Source: VXNJ01 sp965249595
GTDB lineage: Bacteria; Chloroflexota; UBA11872; VXNJ01
NCBI GenBank assembly: GCA_965249595.1
Contig: OZ252242.1
Coordinates: 496,001-560,000 of the forward strand
DNA: 64,000 bases
Direction of reading: 5' to 3'
Below the pieces are notes generated by a model that saw only the letters and a program-made list of their open reading frames with translations, was not told the origin of the DNA and ran no database searches. Every line of letters starts with the position of its first letter. The first letter of the stretch is position 1. The position numbers and the translations under genes were made by a program. Of the stretch, positions 16,552-26,762 are shown one piece after another.

Positions 16552-18243
16552 CTACTGAGGATGCAACAGAGGCCGGATAATTTGCTTTGCCTCGTCCATG
16601 TTGGCTGCGAAATTTTCCTTGGGCACCCGATCCAACGTCCCCATGGAATCTAGGAACTTCGCCATTTCGCCTCCAAGGCCGGAAATCACAATTACGTTCG
16701 ACCGAATGTCCGTCGCCTGTTTGATCAGCTCGCCGATTGCCGCGGCGGCGGAGTCGTCAACGTATATCGTCCGCGAAAGGTCGAAGATCACGATCTGCTG
16801 ACCTTCAATGTCGGGGCGAAGGATGCGGTTGATCTCACGGGCCGAGGCTACCGTGACCCGGTCCGGGAGTTTCACCAACCTGGTTCGAGCTTCAAACCGC
16901 GTGCTCGCATCGTCGGGCCCTTCACCGTCTAGCACAACCATATCCAGCAGAGGCACGGAGATTAGTGTTCGCACCTCCACGTCTTCTAACCGGCGCCGAC
17001 CGACCAGTGCGGCAACGACCAGTGCGGCAACGACCAGTGCGGCAACGACCAGCCCTACCAACATTGCCACCGTCATGTTGACGAAAAGTATCAGCAGAGC
17101 GGTCAGCAGCAGCACGAGCGCGTAGCTGCGAGGGATAAGGTGAATCCGGGCAAGGATTCGCCTGTCGATGATTGACCAGCCGTTAATAAACAGGATTGCG
17201 GCCAAGACCGACAGAGGGATTCGGTCAGCTACGGGGGCTAGGAAAATCATCACCGCCAGGAACATCAGGGCGACCGTTATCCCGGCCGCCGCCGACCGGC
17301 CGCCGCTGAACACGTTGACAAAGGATCCCGAGTATGCCGCGCTGGTCAGGCCCCCGACCAACCCGGCGGCGATGTTGCCTGCGCCCTGAGCCAACATTTC
17401 GCGGTTAGGGGCGTGTTGCGAACCGGTGATTGAGTCCAACTGCAGCGCCGCAATCAGCGTACTAGCCGACGCCAGCAGGGCCATTATGAATGCCGGTTCG
17501 AGGGAGCGCAGGAAGAAATCTAGTGATATGGCCGACAGTTGGACGGCCGGCAGGCCCGCCGGAATCTAAGCGATGGTGGGGGCCGTCCGGAACCACAGCA
17601 TCCCGGCCAGGGTTCCACCAACTAACACTGCAAATGCCGCAGGTGCAATCCTCTGCATTCGACCCCGCCACAATAACGCCAGGGCCATGCACAAGACAGT
17701 CAACACCGCGGCATCTGGATTTGCTTGGACCAATGCTTCAGGCCACGTTTTGGCGCTGTCAATAAGACTTCCACCGACCGGGCTGGCACCCAATGCCGGC
17801 AGCACCTGTTTCGAAATGACCAGGATGCCAAAGGCCGACCAGAATCCGGAGATCATCGAGGCCGGTACATATGCCACGAAACGCCCTAGTTTCAACATCC
17901 CGAACGCAAGCTGAATTAGACCCGCCAGAATTCCAATGGTCGCGGCCTCCGCCACACTCGTGGCGTATTCGGCTACAACCACCGACATCGTGACCGAAGT
18001 CACTATGGCGGGGCCCGTAAGCAACCCCCTGGTCCCGCCGAATATGGCGGCGAACAATCCGGCTGCGAAAGCACCATACATTCCGGCCGCCGGGCCCAGT
18101 CCCGACACAATTCCGTAGCCCATGGCCGTCGGCAGGGCCACGCCAAACGCCGCGATCCCTGCCAAGACATCAGTACGCAGATCGCCCACCCCATAGTCAA
18201 TGCGGCCAAGATAAGTGCCAAGCATCAAGCGGTTCAGGCCCAT
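16552..18243 (-). pseudogene. SulP-family anion transporter interrupted by an amber codon
   Basis: The minus-strand frame from 18243 to 16552 encodes a complete SulP sulfate/bicarbonate-type permease. It has an N-terminal membrane half (225 residues), a C-terminal membrane half and a STAS domain (VIFDLSRTIYVDDSAAAAIGEL). A single in-frame TAG at 17566-17568 breaks it. The surrounding translation is PTIA-stop-IPAGLP, where SulP proteins normally read like G-E-I-P-x-G-L-P, so a GAG to TAG change is likely. Both sides remain in the same frame and well conserved. The lesion is therefore recent, or a sequencing error, or suppressed. A 15-bp coding tandem repeat lies in the last membrane helix. Confidence 0.85.
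17001..17052. repeat. 15-bp tandem repeat, about 3.5 copies, inside SulP
   Basis: The unit CGACCAGTGCGGCAA occurs at 17001, 17016 and 17031 without mismatch, followed by a 7-base partial copy. On the minus strand it encodes repeated VVAAL within a membrane helix, so each copy adds five hydrophobic residues without changing frame. Confidence 0.92.
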
Positions 18244-18787
18244 TTGGATCCAACGTCACATTGGAATTCGACGGTTTGATAGATTGGCGACTGGCTCAGT
18301 CGGATAATGCGCCCCACCGCCAATTGGTCGCCGACCACGGTCCCCGACCTTTGCATGGTCACGGTCCATTTGCCGCCAAATCGTGGCCGCCCTCCGGCCC
18401 ACCTGGTTTTGGCGGTGGCCTGACGCTGGCAGGCCCCAATTTTTGGCGGCGAACGTCGATTCGCCTGTCGATAAATCGCCAAAGTGTGGGGATCTTCACC
18501 GAGCGCAGGCATGATGCTGGAAGATCTTTTCCCAATTGGGCAGGCCAACTCGCAATGTGGACCTGATTCCCAATTTAAATTCAACCGATTGGCTGGAGTC
18601 CATGAAATGGGAGGGATGCTGGGTCGTGGTTTGGATGGGTGCCCGGCCAATGCTTCGGTAATTTCAATGAGGCTAAATTCGATGTTCGCAATCACCATGA
18701 TGGCCAGCCGCAATAAACTTTCAACGTTTAACTAACGCGGGGAACTGCTCCGTCAATCGGGCCGCAATGCCCTTCGGGGAGAAGTTG
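18244..18787. other. 544-base intergenic region, no gene recognised
   Basis: Lies between the divergent SulP pseudogene and the broken Cache paralogue. It ends with a good ribosome binding site (GGGGAGAAG) 4 bases before the Cache pseudogene ATG at 18788. Nothing else supportable was seen. Confidence 0.4.
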
Positions 18788-19310
18788 ATGGCGTCAAATA
18801 GCGACGGCGATCAAAACATAAGGGTGCCAGTAAACCTGTTGGGCGTAGTGGCTTTGGTGGCCGCAATCCTGGCCTTGGTTTTTTCGTTCCTGGCGTTTAC
18901 CGACTCGGGTTCCGCTACGTCTTTGGTCAATCCGACTGCCGATCCCGGTGGGTACACCAAGGTATTGGTGGGAGAGGCGATTGAGCACTACCGCGCGGAA
19001 GGACGCGAGGCCACGGTTGAGCACTACAACTCACTTTAGAGCACGGATGGGGAATGGTATGTCTTCATCGCCGACGAGCAAGACATCTTGGGTTGTCCAG
19101 CCCCATCGTCCCGATCTCCGTGGCGTCGATGTCAAGACCCTGATCGATCCGACAGGGTATGAATACGGACGCGACTTCACCAATGCCGCCGCAGCGGGTC
19201 TGTGGACCAGCTACGTCTTCCTCCACCCGGAGACCGGTGTCGAAACGCCGAAACACTCGTGGCTCGTCCGCGAGGAAGGGATGATTTTTGCCGCCGCGTG
19301 GTGGCAATAG
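18788..19310 (+). pseudogene. Decayed paralogue of the Cache-domain protein
   Basis: The same architecture as the intact gene at 15471-15995: membrane helix (LLGVVALVAAILALVFSFLAF) and single Cache domain. A TAG at 19037-19039 stops the frame after EHYNSL. The sequence continues recognisably (STDGEWYVFIADEQDIL), then a one-base insertion in the GGG near 19089-19091 moves the rest into another frame. That frame carries the remaining Cache motifs (GYEYGRDF, KHSWLVREEGMIFAAAWW). Two independent lesions make this a pseudogene. The pair probably arose by duplication around the SulP gene. Confidence 0.85.
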
Positions 19311-19445
19311 ACCCTCTCGCCAGGTCGGGGCGATCGAAAACGTTTGGTCGACCGGCCCGGGGGTCGCGACTGCGCCAGGTTGCATTGTTTATAAGGACCT
19401 CAGAATCGGTCGATCAATCGCAAGCAACGGCGGTCACTGCGACCA

Positions 19446-20333
19446 ATGGGTAAGCAGCTGACGCCGGCGCCGGTAGGCAGCGGGTGCGGACCGCGCAGCC
19501 AGTTGAAGGGGAAAATCTGCCTGGTTAGCGGTGCGAGCACCGGGATTGGAAAAGCTGCCGCGTTAGAGCTGGCCCGTATTGGGGCCACCGTCGTCCTGCT
19601 TTGCCGGGAGGAAATCCGAGGCCGATCGGCCCTGCGCGATGTTCAAGCGCACGGAGAAGCTCACCTTGTTGTCGCTGATCTTTCCGTTCAGCGCGAAGTG
19701 CGGCGGGCGGCGGGCGAAATCCTTGGGCGATTCGACTCCCTGCACGTACTCATCAATAACGCGGCGACATCTATCCGCGAACGCACCCTTACCGAGGAAG
19801 GATTCGAAAAGATGTTCGCGACCAACCACCTCGGGCCATTTCTGCTGACCAATTTGTTGCTTGATCGGCTGCGTGCGTCGGCGTCGTCGAGGGTAATAAC
19901 AATGAGCTCTACAGTTCACCGCTGGCAGCGGTTAGATGTAAACGATCTACAGAGCGAACGCAACTACCAAACTTTTCGCGTGTACTGCCGCAACAAACTG
20001 GCCAACACCCTATTCACCATGGAACTCGCCCGGCGCACCGCCGGGAGCGGGGTCACCGCATATTGCATGCACCCGGGGTTCGTGCGAACGGAACTTTTTC
20101 GAAATTCGGAGCGATTCGACAAGCTGTTCATCAATTTGCTTCGACCCTTTATGATTTCGCCGGTAAGGGTTGCCGCCGCCCTGGCCTACCTGGCCAGCGA
20201 TCCAACTATCGAAAACTCCTCCGGCGGATACTTCCATCAACGGAAGCTGAAACAACCCTCAGCGCAGGCCCGCGATCCGGCATTGGCCAAAACGCTCTGG
20301 CGATTGAGCGAAGAGCTGACCGGCCTGGCCTGA
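19446..20333 (+). CDS. Short-chain dehydrogenase/reductase, retinol-dehydrogenase-like
   Basis: NAD(P)-dependent oxidoreductase of 295 residues with a Rossmann fold. The dinucleotide motif GASTGIG is at 29-35, NNAA at 104-107, the catalytic Ser at 154/155 (TMSST) and YCRNK (Tyr180, Lys184). The overall pattern (LTEEGFEKMFATNHLGPFLLTNLLLDRL) matches the RDH11-14/WWOX-like branch. The substrate is unknown. It converges with the epoxide hydrolase gene, with about 95 bases between the stops. Confidence 0.85.
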   Translation: MGKQLTPAPVGSGCGPRSQLKGKICLVSGASTGIGKAAALELARIGATVVLLCREEIRGRSALRDVQAHGEAHLVVADLSVQREVRRAAGEILGRFDSLHVLINNAATSIRERTLTEEGFEKMFATNHLGPFLLTNLLLDRLRASASSRVITMSSTVHRWQRLDVNDLQSERNYQTFRVYCRNKLANTLFTMELARRTAGSGVTAYCMHPGFVRTELFRNSERFDKLFINLLRPFMISPVRVAAALAYLASDPTIENSSGGYFHQRKLKQPSAQARDPALAKTLWRLSEELTGLA

Positions 20334-20429
20334 TTCCTTCCCGCCAGGCCACATTCCGTCAGCGGGTTTATGAGCAGGTTCGTCAGATCAACCACTGGCG
20401 CTATTGCCCCGCTGGCGAAGGAACCGTTG

Positions 20430-21566
20430 CTAAGAGATTGCCTGGAAGAACGTGGAAACGTCTCCGGCCAACAGTTGCGGTTGCTCCAGCCCCGCAAAAT
20501 GCCCACCACGCCGCGGCTCGCTCCACTGCACCAGGTTGCAACGGTCCTCGATGACCGACCGCGTCGGCCCCCACGGCTCGCCAGGAAAGCGCGCGTAAGC
20601 GGTCGGCACTTCGATGCGCTCGAGTGCGCCCAATTGCCCTTCGCGCGCTCGTTCGTAATACGTGCGAGATGCCGAGAGCACGGTCTCCGTTAGCCAGTAC
20701 AGCGTGACATTGGCCAGCACGTCGTCGCGTTCAAAAGCCCGCCACAGATCGCCCCGATGGTCACTCCAGGTCCAGAACTTCTCGAGGATCCACGCCAGTA
20801 GTCCAACCGGTGAGTCGGTCAGCGCGTAGGCAAGGGTTTGCGGCTTCGTATCCTGCACGGCGCTGTAGCCGCCTTCGCGTCGGCGCCAGTCGGCCAGCCA
20901 CTCTCGCCATTTGGACAGCTCGGCAGACTCTCCGGCGGCGGCCGGGGCCGATTGAAAAGGCGGGAAATTAACGTGCAGCCCGGCTACCGCCTCGGGATGC
21001 GATACGGCAAGACGGCCTCCGACGGTTGCGCCCCAGTCCCCGCCCTGGACGCCGTAGCGATGGTGACCGAGGGCGCCCATCAGATCGTGCATGCGTTCGG
21101 CGATGCGGCCAGGGTGCATCCCCGGCTTGGGCGGGGCGGCCGAGAAGCCGAAACCCGGCAGCGACGGAATCACGACGTTGAAGGCCGGACCACCTCCGGC
21201 ACCGCTTGCCAGCAATTTACCGGCGGCGAGCAATTCAATGAACGAGCCGGGCCAGCCATGCAGCAAAAGCAACGGCAGCGTCGAAACGTCGCCTTGCTGT
21301 TCGCCAGGTTCGATCACGACGCAGTGCAGCGCCCCCTCGGAGTCATCCGCCGGACCGCGCAGATGGGCAAAGCCATTCAGCTTGGTCTGCACATCAAACC
21401 AGTTGAACTGCGAACGCCAGTAGGCGGCCAGGTCGCGGAGTACGCCATCGTCGGTCCCCGCCGACCAGCCGGTCGCAAAGGGAACTACCGGCCAGCGCGT
21501 GGAGTCGATTCGGCGGTGAAGGTCCGCGATCGCCGATTCGGCAAAGTCAATACGGAATGGCCGCAT
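20430..21566 (-). CDS. Epoxide hydrolase, EHN-domain alpha/beta hydrolase
   Basis: Hydrolyses epoxides to diols. The N-terminal EHN segment (MRPFRIDFAESAIADLHRRI...TRWP) is typical of the microsomal/bacterial epoxide hydrolase family. It is followed by the alpha/beta core with HGWPGS at 103-108 (oxyanion side) and nucleophile Asp177 in GVQGGDWGA. The C-terminal part shows the usual lid and SHRGGHFAGLEQP-like ending (EPRRGGHFAGLEQPQ) with the catalytic His. The ATG at 21566 fits the family N-terminus; a TTG 21 bases upstream is possible. Confidence 0.88.
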   Translation of the reverse strand: MRPFRIDFAESAIADLHRRIDSTRWPVVPFATGWSAGTDDGVLRDLAAYWRSQFNWFDVQTKLNGFAHLRGPADDSEGALHCVVIEPGEQQGDVSTLPLLLLHGWPGSFIELLAAGKLLASGAGGGPAFNVVIPSLPGFGFSAAPPKPGMHPGRIAERMHDLMGALGHHRYGVQGGDWGATVGGRLAVSHPEAVAGLHVNFPPFQSAPAAAGESAELSKWREWLADWRRREGGYSAVQDTKPQTLAYALTDSPVGLLAWILEKFWTWSDHRGDLWRAFERDDVLANVTLYWLTETVLSASRTYYERAREGQLGALERIEVPTAYARFPGEPWGPTRSVIEDRCNLVQWSEPRRGGHFAGLEQPQLLAGDVSTFFQAIS

Positions 21567-21681
21567 GCGCGAGGTGGTTGAAATCAAGAAAGGATTTCCA
21601 CCGGTCTGCGGCAGCTAGAAACCTCCCCGCACGCTCTCGCCTTATTGGCCAATGCGCCGGCACCCACCTGAGATTGAATGC

Positions 21682-22086
21682 TTAGGCGGTGTTCCAGAGC
21701 CGGCAACCGGCGATTCCAACAACGATCGGCAGCACGGTATCGATGAATATCCAAAGTTGGCCATCGGGTCCGTCGGGGTTGGCCAACAGGCTGAACCAAT
21801 TGTGAAAGAACGTCAGGAAGACGATTACGGTCACATAGAAGAGAGTGTTTGACCGTATGTACTGTTTCAGGTCTGCAGATTCATCGCCGTCGACAGTGCG
21901 CTTGATGTGGTATGCCGTAAGGATGGTGAAAACCAAGGCTACGGCCATGAACCAATCAAGTATTTCCCAGACCGCAAAGGGTTCATCGCCACCCGGGTGA
22001 TACAGCGGGGTGGCTAGAAAATTTACGGCCACCGCGACGGCCACCAGTATCAGATAGAGGCCGACGATTCGTCTTACTATTGCCAT
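21682..22086 (-). CDS. Small four-helix membrane protein, hypothetical
   Basis: 134 residues with four predicted membrane segments (about 5-24, 40-58, 83-100, 112-131) and acidic loops. Not recognised. Its start overlaps the 3' end of the symporter pseudogene by 10 bases, which suggests it was the downstream partner of that transporter in one operon. It looks intact although the transporter is destroyed. Confidence 0.6.
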   Translation of the reverse strand: MAIVRRIVGLYLILVAVAVAVNFLATPLYHPGGDEPFAVWEILDWFMAVALVFTILTAYHIKRTVDGDESADLKQYIRSNTLFYVTVIVFLTFFHNWFSLLANPDGPDGQLWIFIDTVLPIVVGIAGCRLWNTA

Positions 22087-23706
22087 GGTTTTCTCCCTCT
22101 GCCCTCTTTCAACGCGATTGGATTAATTGCGGGCGCAATCGGATCCCATCGGGTTGGCGGCAATCTGCCAGCTAGATTTAAATGGTAACGGAGACCGACG
22201 CTTGGCTCAAACGGGCTCAAATTAAGGGATGGGATGGCGCTCGCCCGCCGAGTATCGGTGGCGCTGGGATCGTGCGGGCGCTGGCTGGCCGAATCAAGGG
22301 CCGATGGCCTAGATCCCTCGGCGGAGGTCAATACGCGATCGAACAGGCTAGTCACCCTCACCGGTGAATCCGCAGTGCCCAGGGTCACCGCCGCCGCCGC
22401 CGCGATCGAGCCTGGAAATGCCGATTGGATGTCCCAAATCCCGGCCGGCCCGCCGGTCAGGTACACCCAGACAACGGCCGTCAGGGCGCCCACGCCGATA
22501 GCCGCGATTGTGCCGGCGAGATTGAACCGCCGCCAGAAGTGCGAGAGCAAGATAACCGGGCCGAATGCGGCACCCATTCGGCCCCACGCGTATTCGACCA
22601 TGACGGCAACGGAGCTGGCGGACACGATCGCTAGTATGGCCGCAATACCGCCAGCTAGTAACAGTAACCCTCGACCCAGCCAGACTTGCCCGCGGGCGCT
22701 GCGAGCGGCGGCGAATTCCTTTATCCCGGGCACGTTGTCGGTTGCAACCGCAGAGACCAGCAACAGTTGTGAGTCAGCGGTGCTCATCACCGCCGCAATC
22801 AACCCGACCAGCAACAGGCTGCCGAGCAGCGGCGGGAACACGTCAAAGGCCAAGACCAAAAACAACTTTTCGGGGTCGGCAAGCACCGGCGCCAGCAGAT
22901 CCGAACCTTCCAACGCCGGCAATGCCACTAACCCCACCGCGACTGCTCCCAGGTAGGTTAATAGAACCCAAGCGGTTGAAATTCTCCCCGCCCCGGCCAC
23001 CACTGCCCGGCTTTCGACGGCGATGTAACGGAGTGGATGCGCTGCGAGCAAAAACGCCAAGCCCCCAACCGATCGCCAAAATCAGGAAGCCCCAACCGAC
23101 AAATTCGCCGTCGACTAGCGTGAACGGATTCCAATATCCCTCACCAAGATTGCCCAGATTGGCAATCGAGGCTTCCCCGCTGCCCAACAAGAGGACCGGA
23201 ATTATCAGCAATACCGCCGTCATCAGCACGGCCTGTAGGACATCGGTGCGCGAGACCGCCAAGAACCCGCCCATAAACGTGTATGAAGCAATCGCCAAAA
23301 GGGTGAATAGCACCCCGGCGGTCGGGCCAGTGCCGAATACGCCGGCGGGCAATTTCGAACCGCGATCAGTCCCGATGCGACTAAAAACATTATGAAAAAG
23401 AGGCTTATTGACGCAGTCAGCGTCCTGATGGTGCCGGTTCGAACGGAAAACCGGTGTTCGAGAAACTGCGGCAAGGTCAGTGAATCGCCGGCTGCGATCG
23501 TGTAACGTCGCAGGCGCGCGGCCATGACCTTCCAACCCAGCCAGAAGAGAGCAGCAATCGAGCCAATCGTTAGGAGCTCGCTTAGCCTCAATCCACCGAA
23601 AAATCGCTGGCGGACCGGCCCTGAAATAACAAGAGGTGCTTCGTCGTATCTGGGAATATTGGTTTATCAAACACCAAATAACCCAGAAACGGGAAGCACC
23701 TAAAAG

Positions 23707-25025
23707 GTGCTACCAACAATTGACCCCGACCGGGTCCAGATCGCCTTTGACGACGACAATCTGGTCGCCAACGTCGGACTGCTTCTGCCGATAACCCTGG
23801 CCAACCGCCTGGGACTGGGCGATCTTGCCGACTCCTGCCTTGACCTGGGCTTGTCTCCCGGCCGCGCCAACGTCGGCGACAAGCTATTGAGCCTGACAGC
23901 CTCGGCCCTTATCGGCGGAGACTGCATCGACGATGTCGATGTCCTGCGCAGCGGCGATACCGAGAGGGTCCTGGGGTTTAAGGTCAAGGCTCCCTCCACC
24001 CTGGGAACCTTTCTGCGCAGCTTCCGCTGGGGACACGTACGCCAGCTGGACAAGTTAAGCCGGGAACTGCTAAAACGCGCCTGGGATACCGGTTGCGGTC
24101 CCGGTAAGGACCCCTTCACCATTGATCTTGACTCCACCGTCGGTGAAACTTACGGTCTTAAAAAGGATGGCGCCCGCGATCACGCCTATACCGGAGTGCG
24201 CGGCTACCATCCTTACCGGCGATCGCCGCCGGAACGGGTCAGGTGCTCTTTGCCCGTCTACGTAAAGGCAGAGCCAACCCCCACAGAGGCGCGGCGCACT
24301 TCCTTGTCGAGACTATCCGCCGGGTGCGCCAGGCCGGTGCGGGAGGAGAGATTACCGTCAGGGCCGACTCGGGCTTTTACAGTCGCCGCCTAATCGGTGC
24401 CTGTAGAAAGCTGGACGTGCGCTTCTCGGTTACTGTCCGCCAGCACTCCGGCCTGCGGCGGCAGATCGAAGAGATAGCGGAGGAGGACTGGTCCGATACC
24501 GTACTGGCTCCGATGGCGGCGCCGACGTGGCCGAGATAGCCTATACGCCCTTCCAGGGCCGCCAACCGCTGCGCCTGATCGTAAGACGGGTCCGGCCCTC
24601 CCCGGGGTCGCAGTACGAACCGCTCTTTGATTACGCCTACCATGGCTTCATCACCGACAGGCAGGGAGATCATCTCTCCCTCGAGGCCGATCACCGCCGC
24701 CACGCCGAGGTAGAGAACGCGATACGGGATCGCAAATACGGAGTGGGTCTCAACCATCTGCCAGCGGGGAAGTTTGCCGCCAACGGCGATGTGGCTGGCG
24801 GTACAGGTAATCGCCCGCAATCTCGGCCGCTGGCTCACTGTAATCGGTGCTGGCGACGGCCGAGTCGTTACCACCCCCACCCTGCGGCGCCGGATATTCG
24901 CCCTGCCGGGACGCCTGACCAGATCGGCGCGTCGCCACACCCTGCATCTGCCGTCGCCCTGGCCCTGGGCCAGACGCGTGGAAGCGTTGCTTACCCGGCT
25001 GCGGGCGCTGCCGCAGCCCGTCTGA
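23707..25025 (+). pseudogene. IS1380-family transposase, frameshifted
   Basis: The roughly 440-codon gene has at least three frame changes (near 24215, 24530 and 24770). The DDE signatures remain: DLDSTVGETYGLKKDGA with GYTG-like HAYTGVRGYHP for the first Asp, VRADSGFYSRRLIGAC for the second, and the C-terminal Glu region HAEVENAIRDRKYGVGLNHLP. It starts with GTG inside the hairpin. It cannot give an active transposase. Confidence 0.85.
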
Positions 25026-25241
25026 CCGCGCGGCCGCGGGCCGCCCAGTTATCAATCTCTCCAAAGCTCCAGCGTTAAGCGTGTCCTTTATCGCTCCCAA
25101 TGGAGCTTTGCGGCCAATTACGGGGCGGTTGCCAGGGAAAACGGTAGCCAAGGGCGCGGCAACGATGCAAGTGGCGTCGGCAATGGTCGTGTCCCCTCGG
25201 TAGGTGTAAGTAAGTCCGGCTCCCTCTACTTTGATGGGGTG

Positions 25242-25273
25242 CGGCAGCATCGGCCTCGAGGCTGATGCTGCCG
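25242..25273. terminator. 10-bp stem hairpin at the 3' end of the IS256-like element
   Basis: CGGCAGCATC and GATGCTGCCG are perfect complements around a 12-base loop. It lies downstream of the minus-strand transposase gene, near the element end, where IS elements often hold a transcription barrier. No long T-run follows on either strand, so a terminator role is tentative. Confidence 0.4.
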
Positions 25274-25478
25274 GCAAGGGCCGGCAGTTGTTGTAGGAGA
25301 CTCTCCGGGGGCGCTGATCCTTCTGAGTGGATGTGTTTTCGTGCGGCAGTGCGGCCGCAGCCCAATTGTGCTTCGTGCCGCATCGCCAAACGGGATCGCA
25401 GGGCGCACCGATCCCGGGGACCCTCGGGCGCGCAGCCCTTCCGGGAGACGGCGGACCGCTCATCCCGCCGCCGGCCGT

Positions 25479-26762
25479 CTACATGTAGATCTCTTTGGCT
25501 CTTTGCAGGGCCCAGTCCCTGGGCGCCGCCACCAGCTGCCCGGTCTGCCCGTCGATATCGTCACGGTGGGCCACCACCTTCCCGATCTGCCGCATCGACT
25601 CCTGGGACATGTAGCGGCGCTCGGAGGCGATCCATTCGTCGTTCTGCTCGCACAGGATCGCCCCCGCCAGGCGCGCGACCGATTCGTCATTCGGGAAGAT
25701 CTGCACCACCCGGCTGCGCCGCTTGATCTCGGCCATGAGGCGCTCCAGGGGATTGGTGGACCAGATCTTGCGCCAGTGCACCGGCGGGAAATCGGCGTAG
25801 GCGGTCAGCTCCACCTCTCTGTCGTCGACGTAATCCCCCAGGCGCGGGGCGAGCTTCTCCATCGCCGCGGCGAAGTAGTGGTAGTGGGCTACCGCCATTT
25901 CGCGGTCGGCCTGGTTGTAGATGGTGGAGAAGGCGGCCATCGCCAGGCGCTGGTTCGGCCGGCTGCCGGCCCGCCGGGCGATGTTGCGGCCAAAGTGGAT
26001 CCGGCAGGCCTGCCAGGCCGCGCCCGGCAGCCGGGTCTGCACCGCGGCCTTGATGGACGAGTGGGCGTCCGAGATCACCAGCTTCACTCCCGTAAGACCC
26101 CGATCCGCCAGTGAGCTGAGGAAGTCCTCCCAGAAGGGCAGGTCCTCGCCGTCGCCGACGGCAAAGCCCAGCACCTCGCGGCGGCCGTCGCCGGTGACTC
26201 CGATGGCCACCGCCAGCGCCCGCGAGCGGACCTGGTGGCGGTGGCGGGCCTTCACGTAGGTGGCGTCCAGGTACAGGTAGGGGTAGTTGGCAAGTCCCAG
26301 GTCGCGTTCCCGGAAGGCCTTTACCTGCTGGTCGATGCGCTTGCAGATCCTGGACACCTCGGACTTGGAGATGCCGTGTCCCGAGCCCAGGGCCCTGACT
26401 AGCCGGTCCACCTTGCGGGTGGAAGTCCCGCTGATGTAGGCGGTCATCACCACCGCGTACAGGGCCTGATCGACCCGCCGGCGGGGTTCTAAGAACTCCG
26501 GGAACCAGCTGCCCTCGCGCAGCTTGGGCAGGTCGATCGCGATGTCGCCGGCCTGGGTGGTCAGGGTGCGCGGGCGCTTGCCGTTGCGGCGGTTCGTGCG
26601 TCCTGGCGTGCGCTCGTGGGGGTCCGCCCCGATGTGGGCGGCTACCCCGGCGTCGATTAAATCCTGGAGGCCGCGCTCGACGAGTCGGCGGACGAACTCG
26701 CGGCTGTCAAAGCCCTCCTCGGACAGCTTGGTGAAAAGGGCAGCATAATGATCTTGGGCCAT
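25479..26762 (-). CDS. IS256-family (Mutator-type) transposase
   Basis: Intact 427-residue DDE transposase that catalyses cut-and-copy movement of its element. The first Asp is in LYLDATYVKARH, the second in LVISDAHSSIKAAV. The C/H-containing segment AWQACRIHFGRNI and the distal Glu in NPLERLMAEIKRRSRVVQIFPNDES follow, all diagnostic of the family. No frameshift or stop is present, so it may be active. Confidence 0.95.
   Translation of the reverse strand: MAQDHYAALFTKLSEEGFDSREFVRRLVERGLQDLIDAGVAAHIGADPHERTPGRTNRRNGKRPRTLTTQAGDIAIDLPKLREGSWFPEFLEPRRRVDQALYAVVMTAYISGTSTRKVDRLVRALGSGHGISKSEVSRICKRIDQQVKAFRERDLGLANYPYLYLDATYVKARHRHQVRSRALAVAIGVTGDGRREVLGFAVGDGEDLPFWEDFLSSLADRGLTGVKLVISDAHSSIKAAVQTRLPGAAWQACRIHFGRNIARRAGSRPNQRLAMAAFSTIYNQADREMAVAHYHYFAAAMEKLAPRLGDYVDDREVELTAYADFPPVHWRKIWSTNPLERLMAEIKRRSRVVQIFPNDESVARLAGAILCEQNDEWIASERRYMSQESMRQIGKVVAHRDDIDGQTGQLVAAPRDWALQRAKEIYM

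Noticed and set aside
17001..17052. A short repeat array that could be mistaken for CRISPR.
   Set aside because: The unit is 15 bases with no spacers and lies in-frame inside a transporter gene.
17566..19039. TAG reassigned as a sense codon, suggested by in-frame ambers in SulP (17566) and in the Cache paralogue (19037).
   Set aside because: TAG is a normal stop for many intact genes here (for example the IS-end stops, the regulator fragment and the tail of clpX-side genes), and the Cache paralogue also has a frameshift. Decay explains both.
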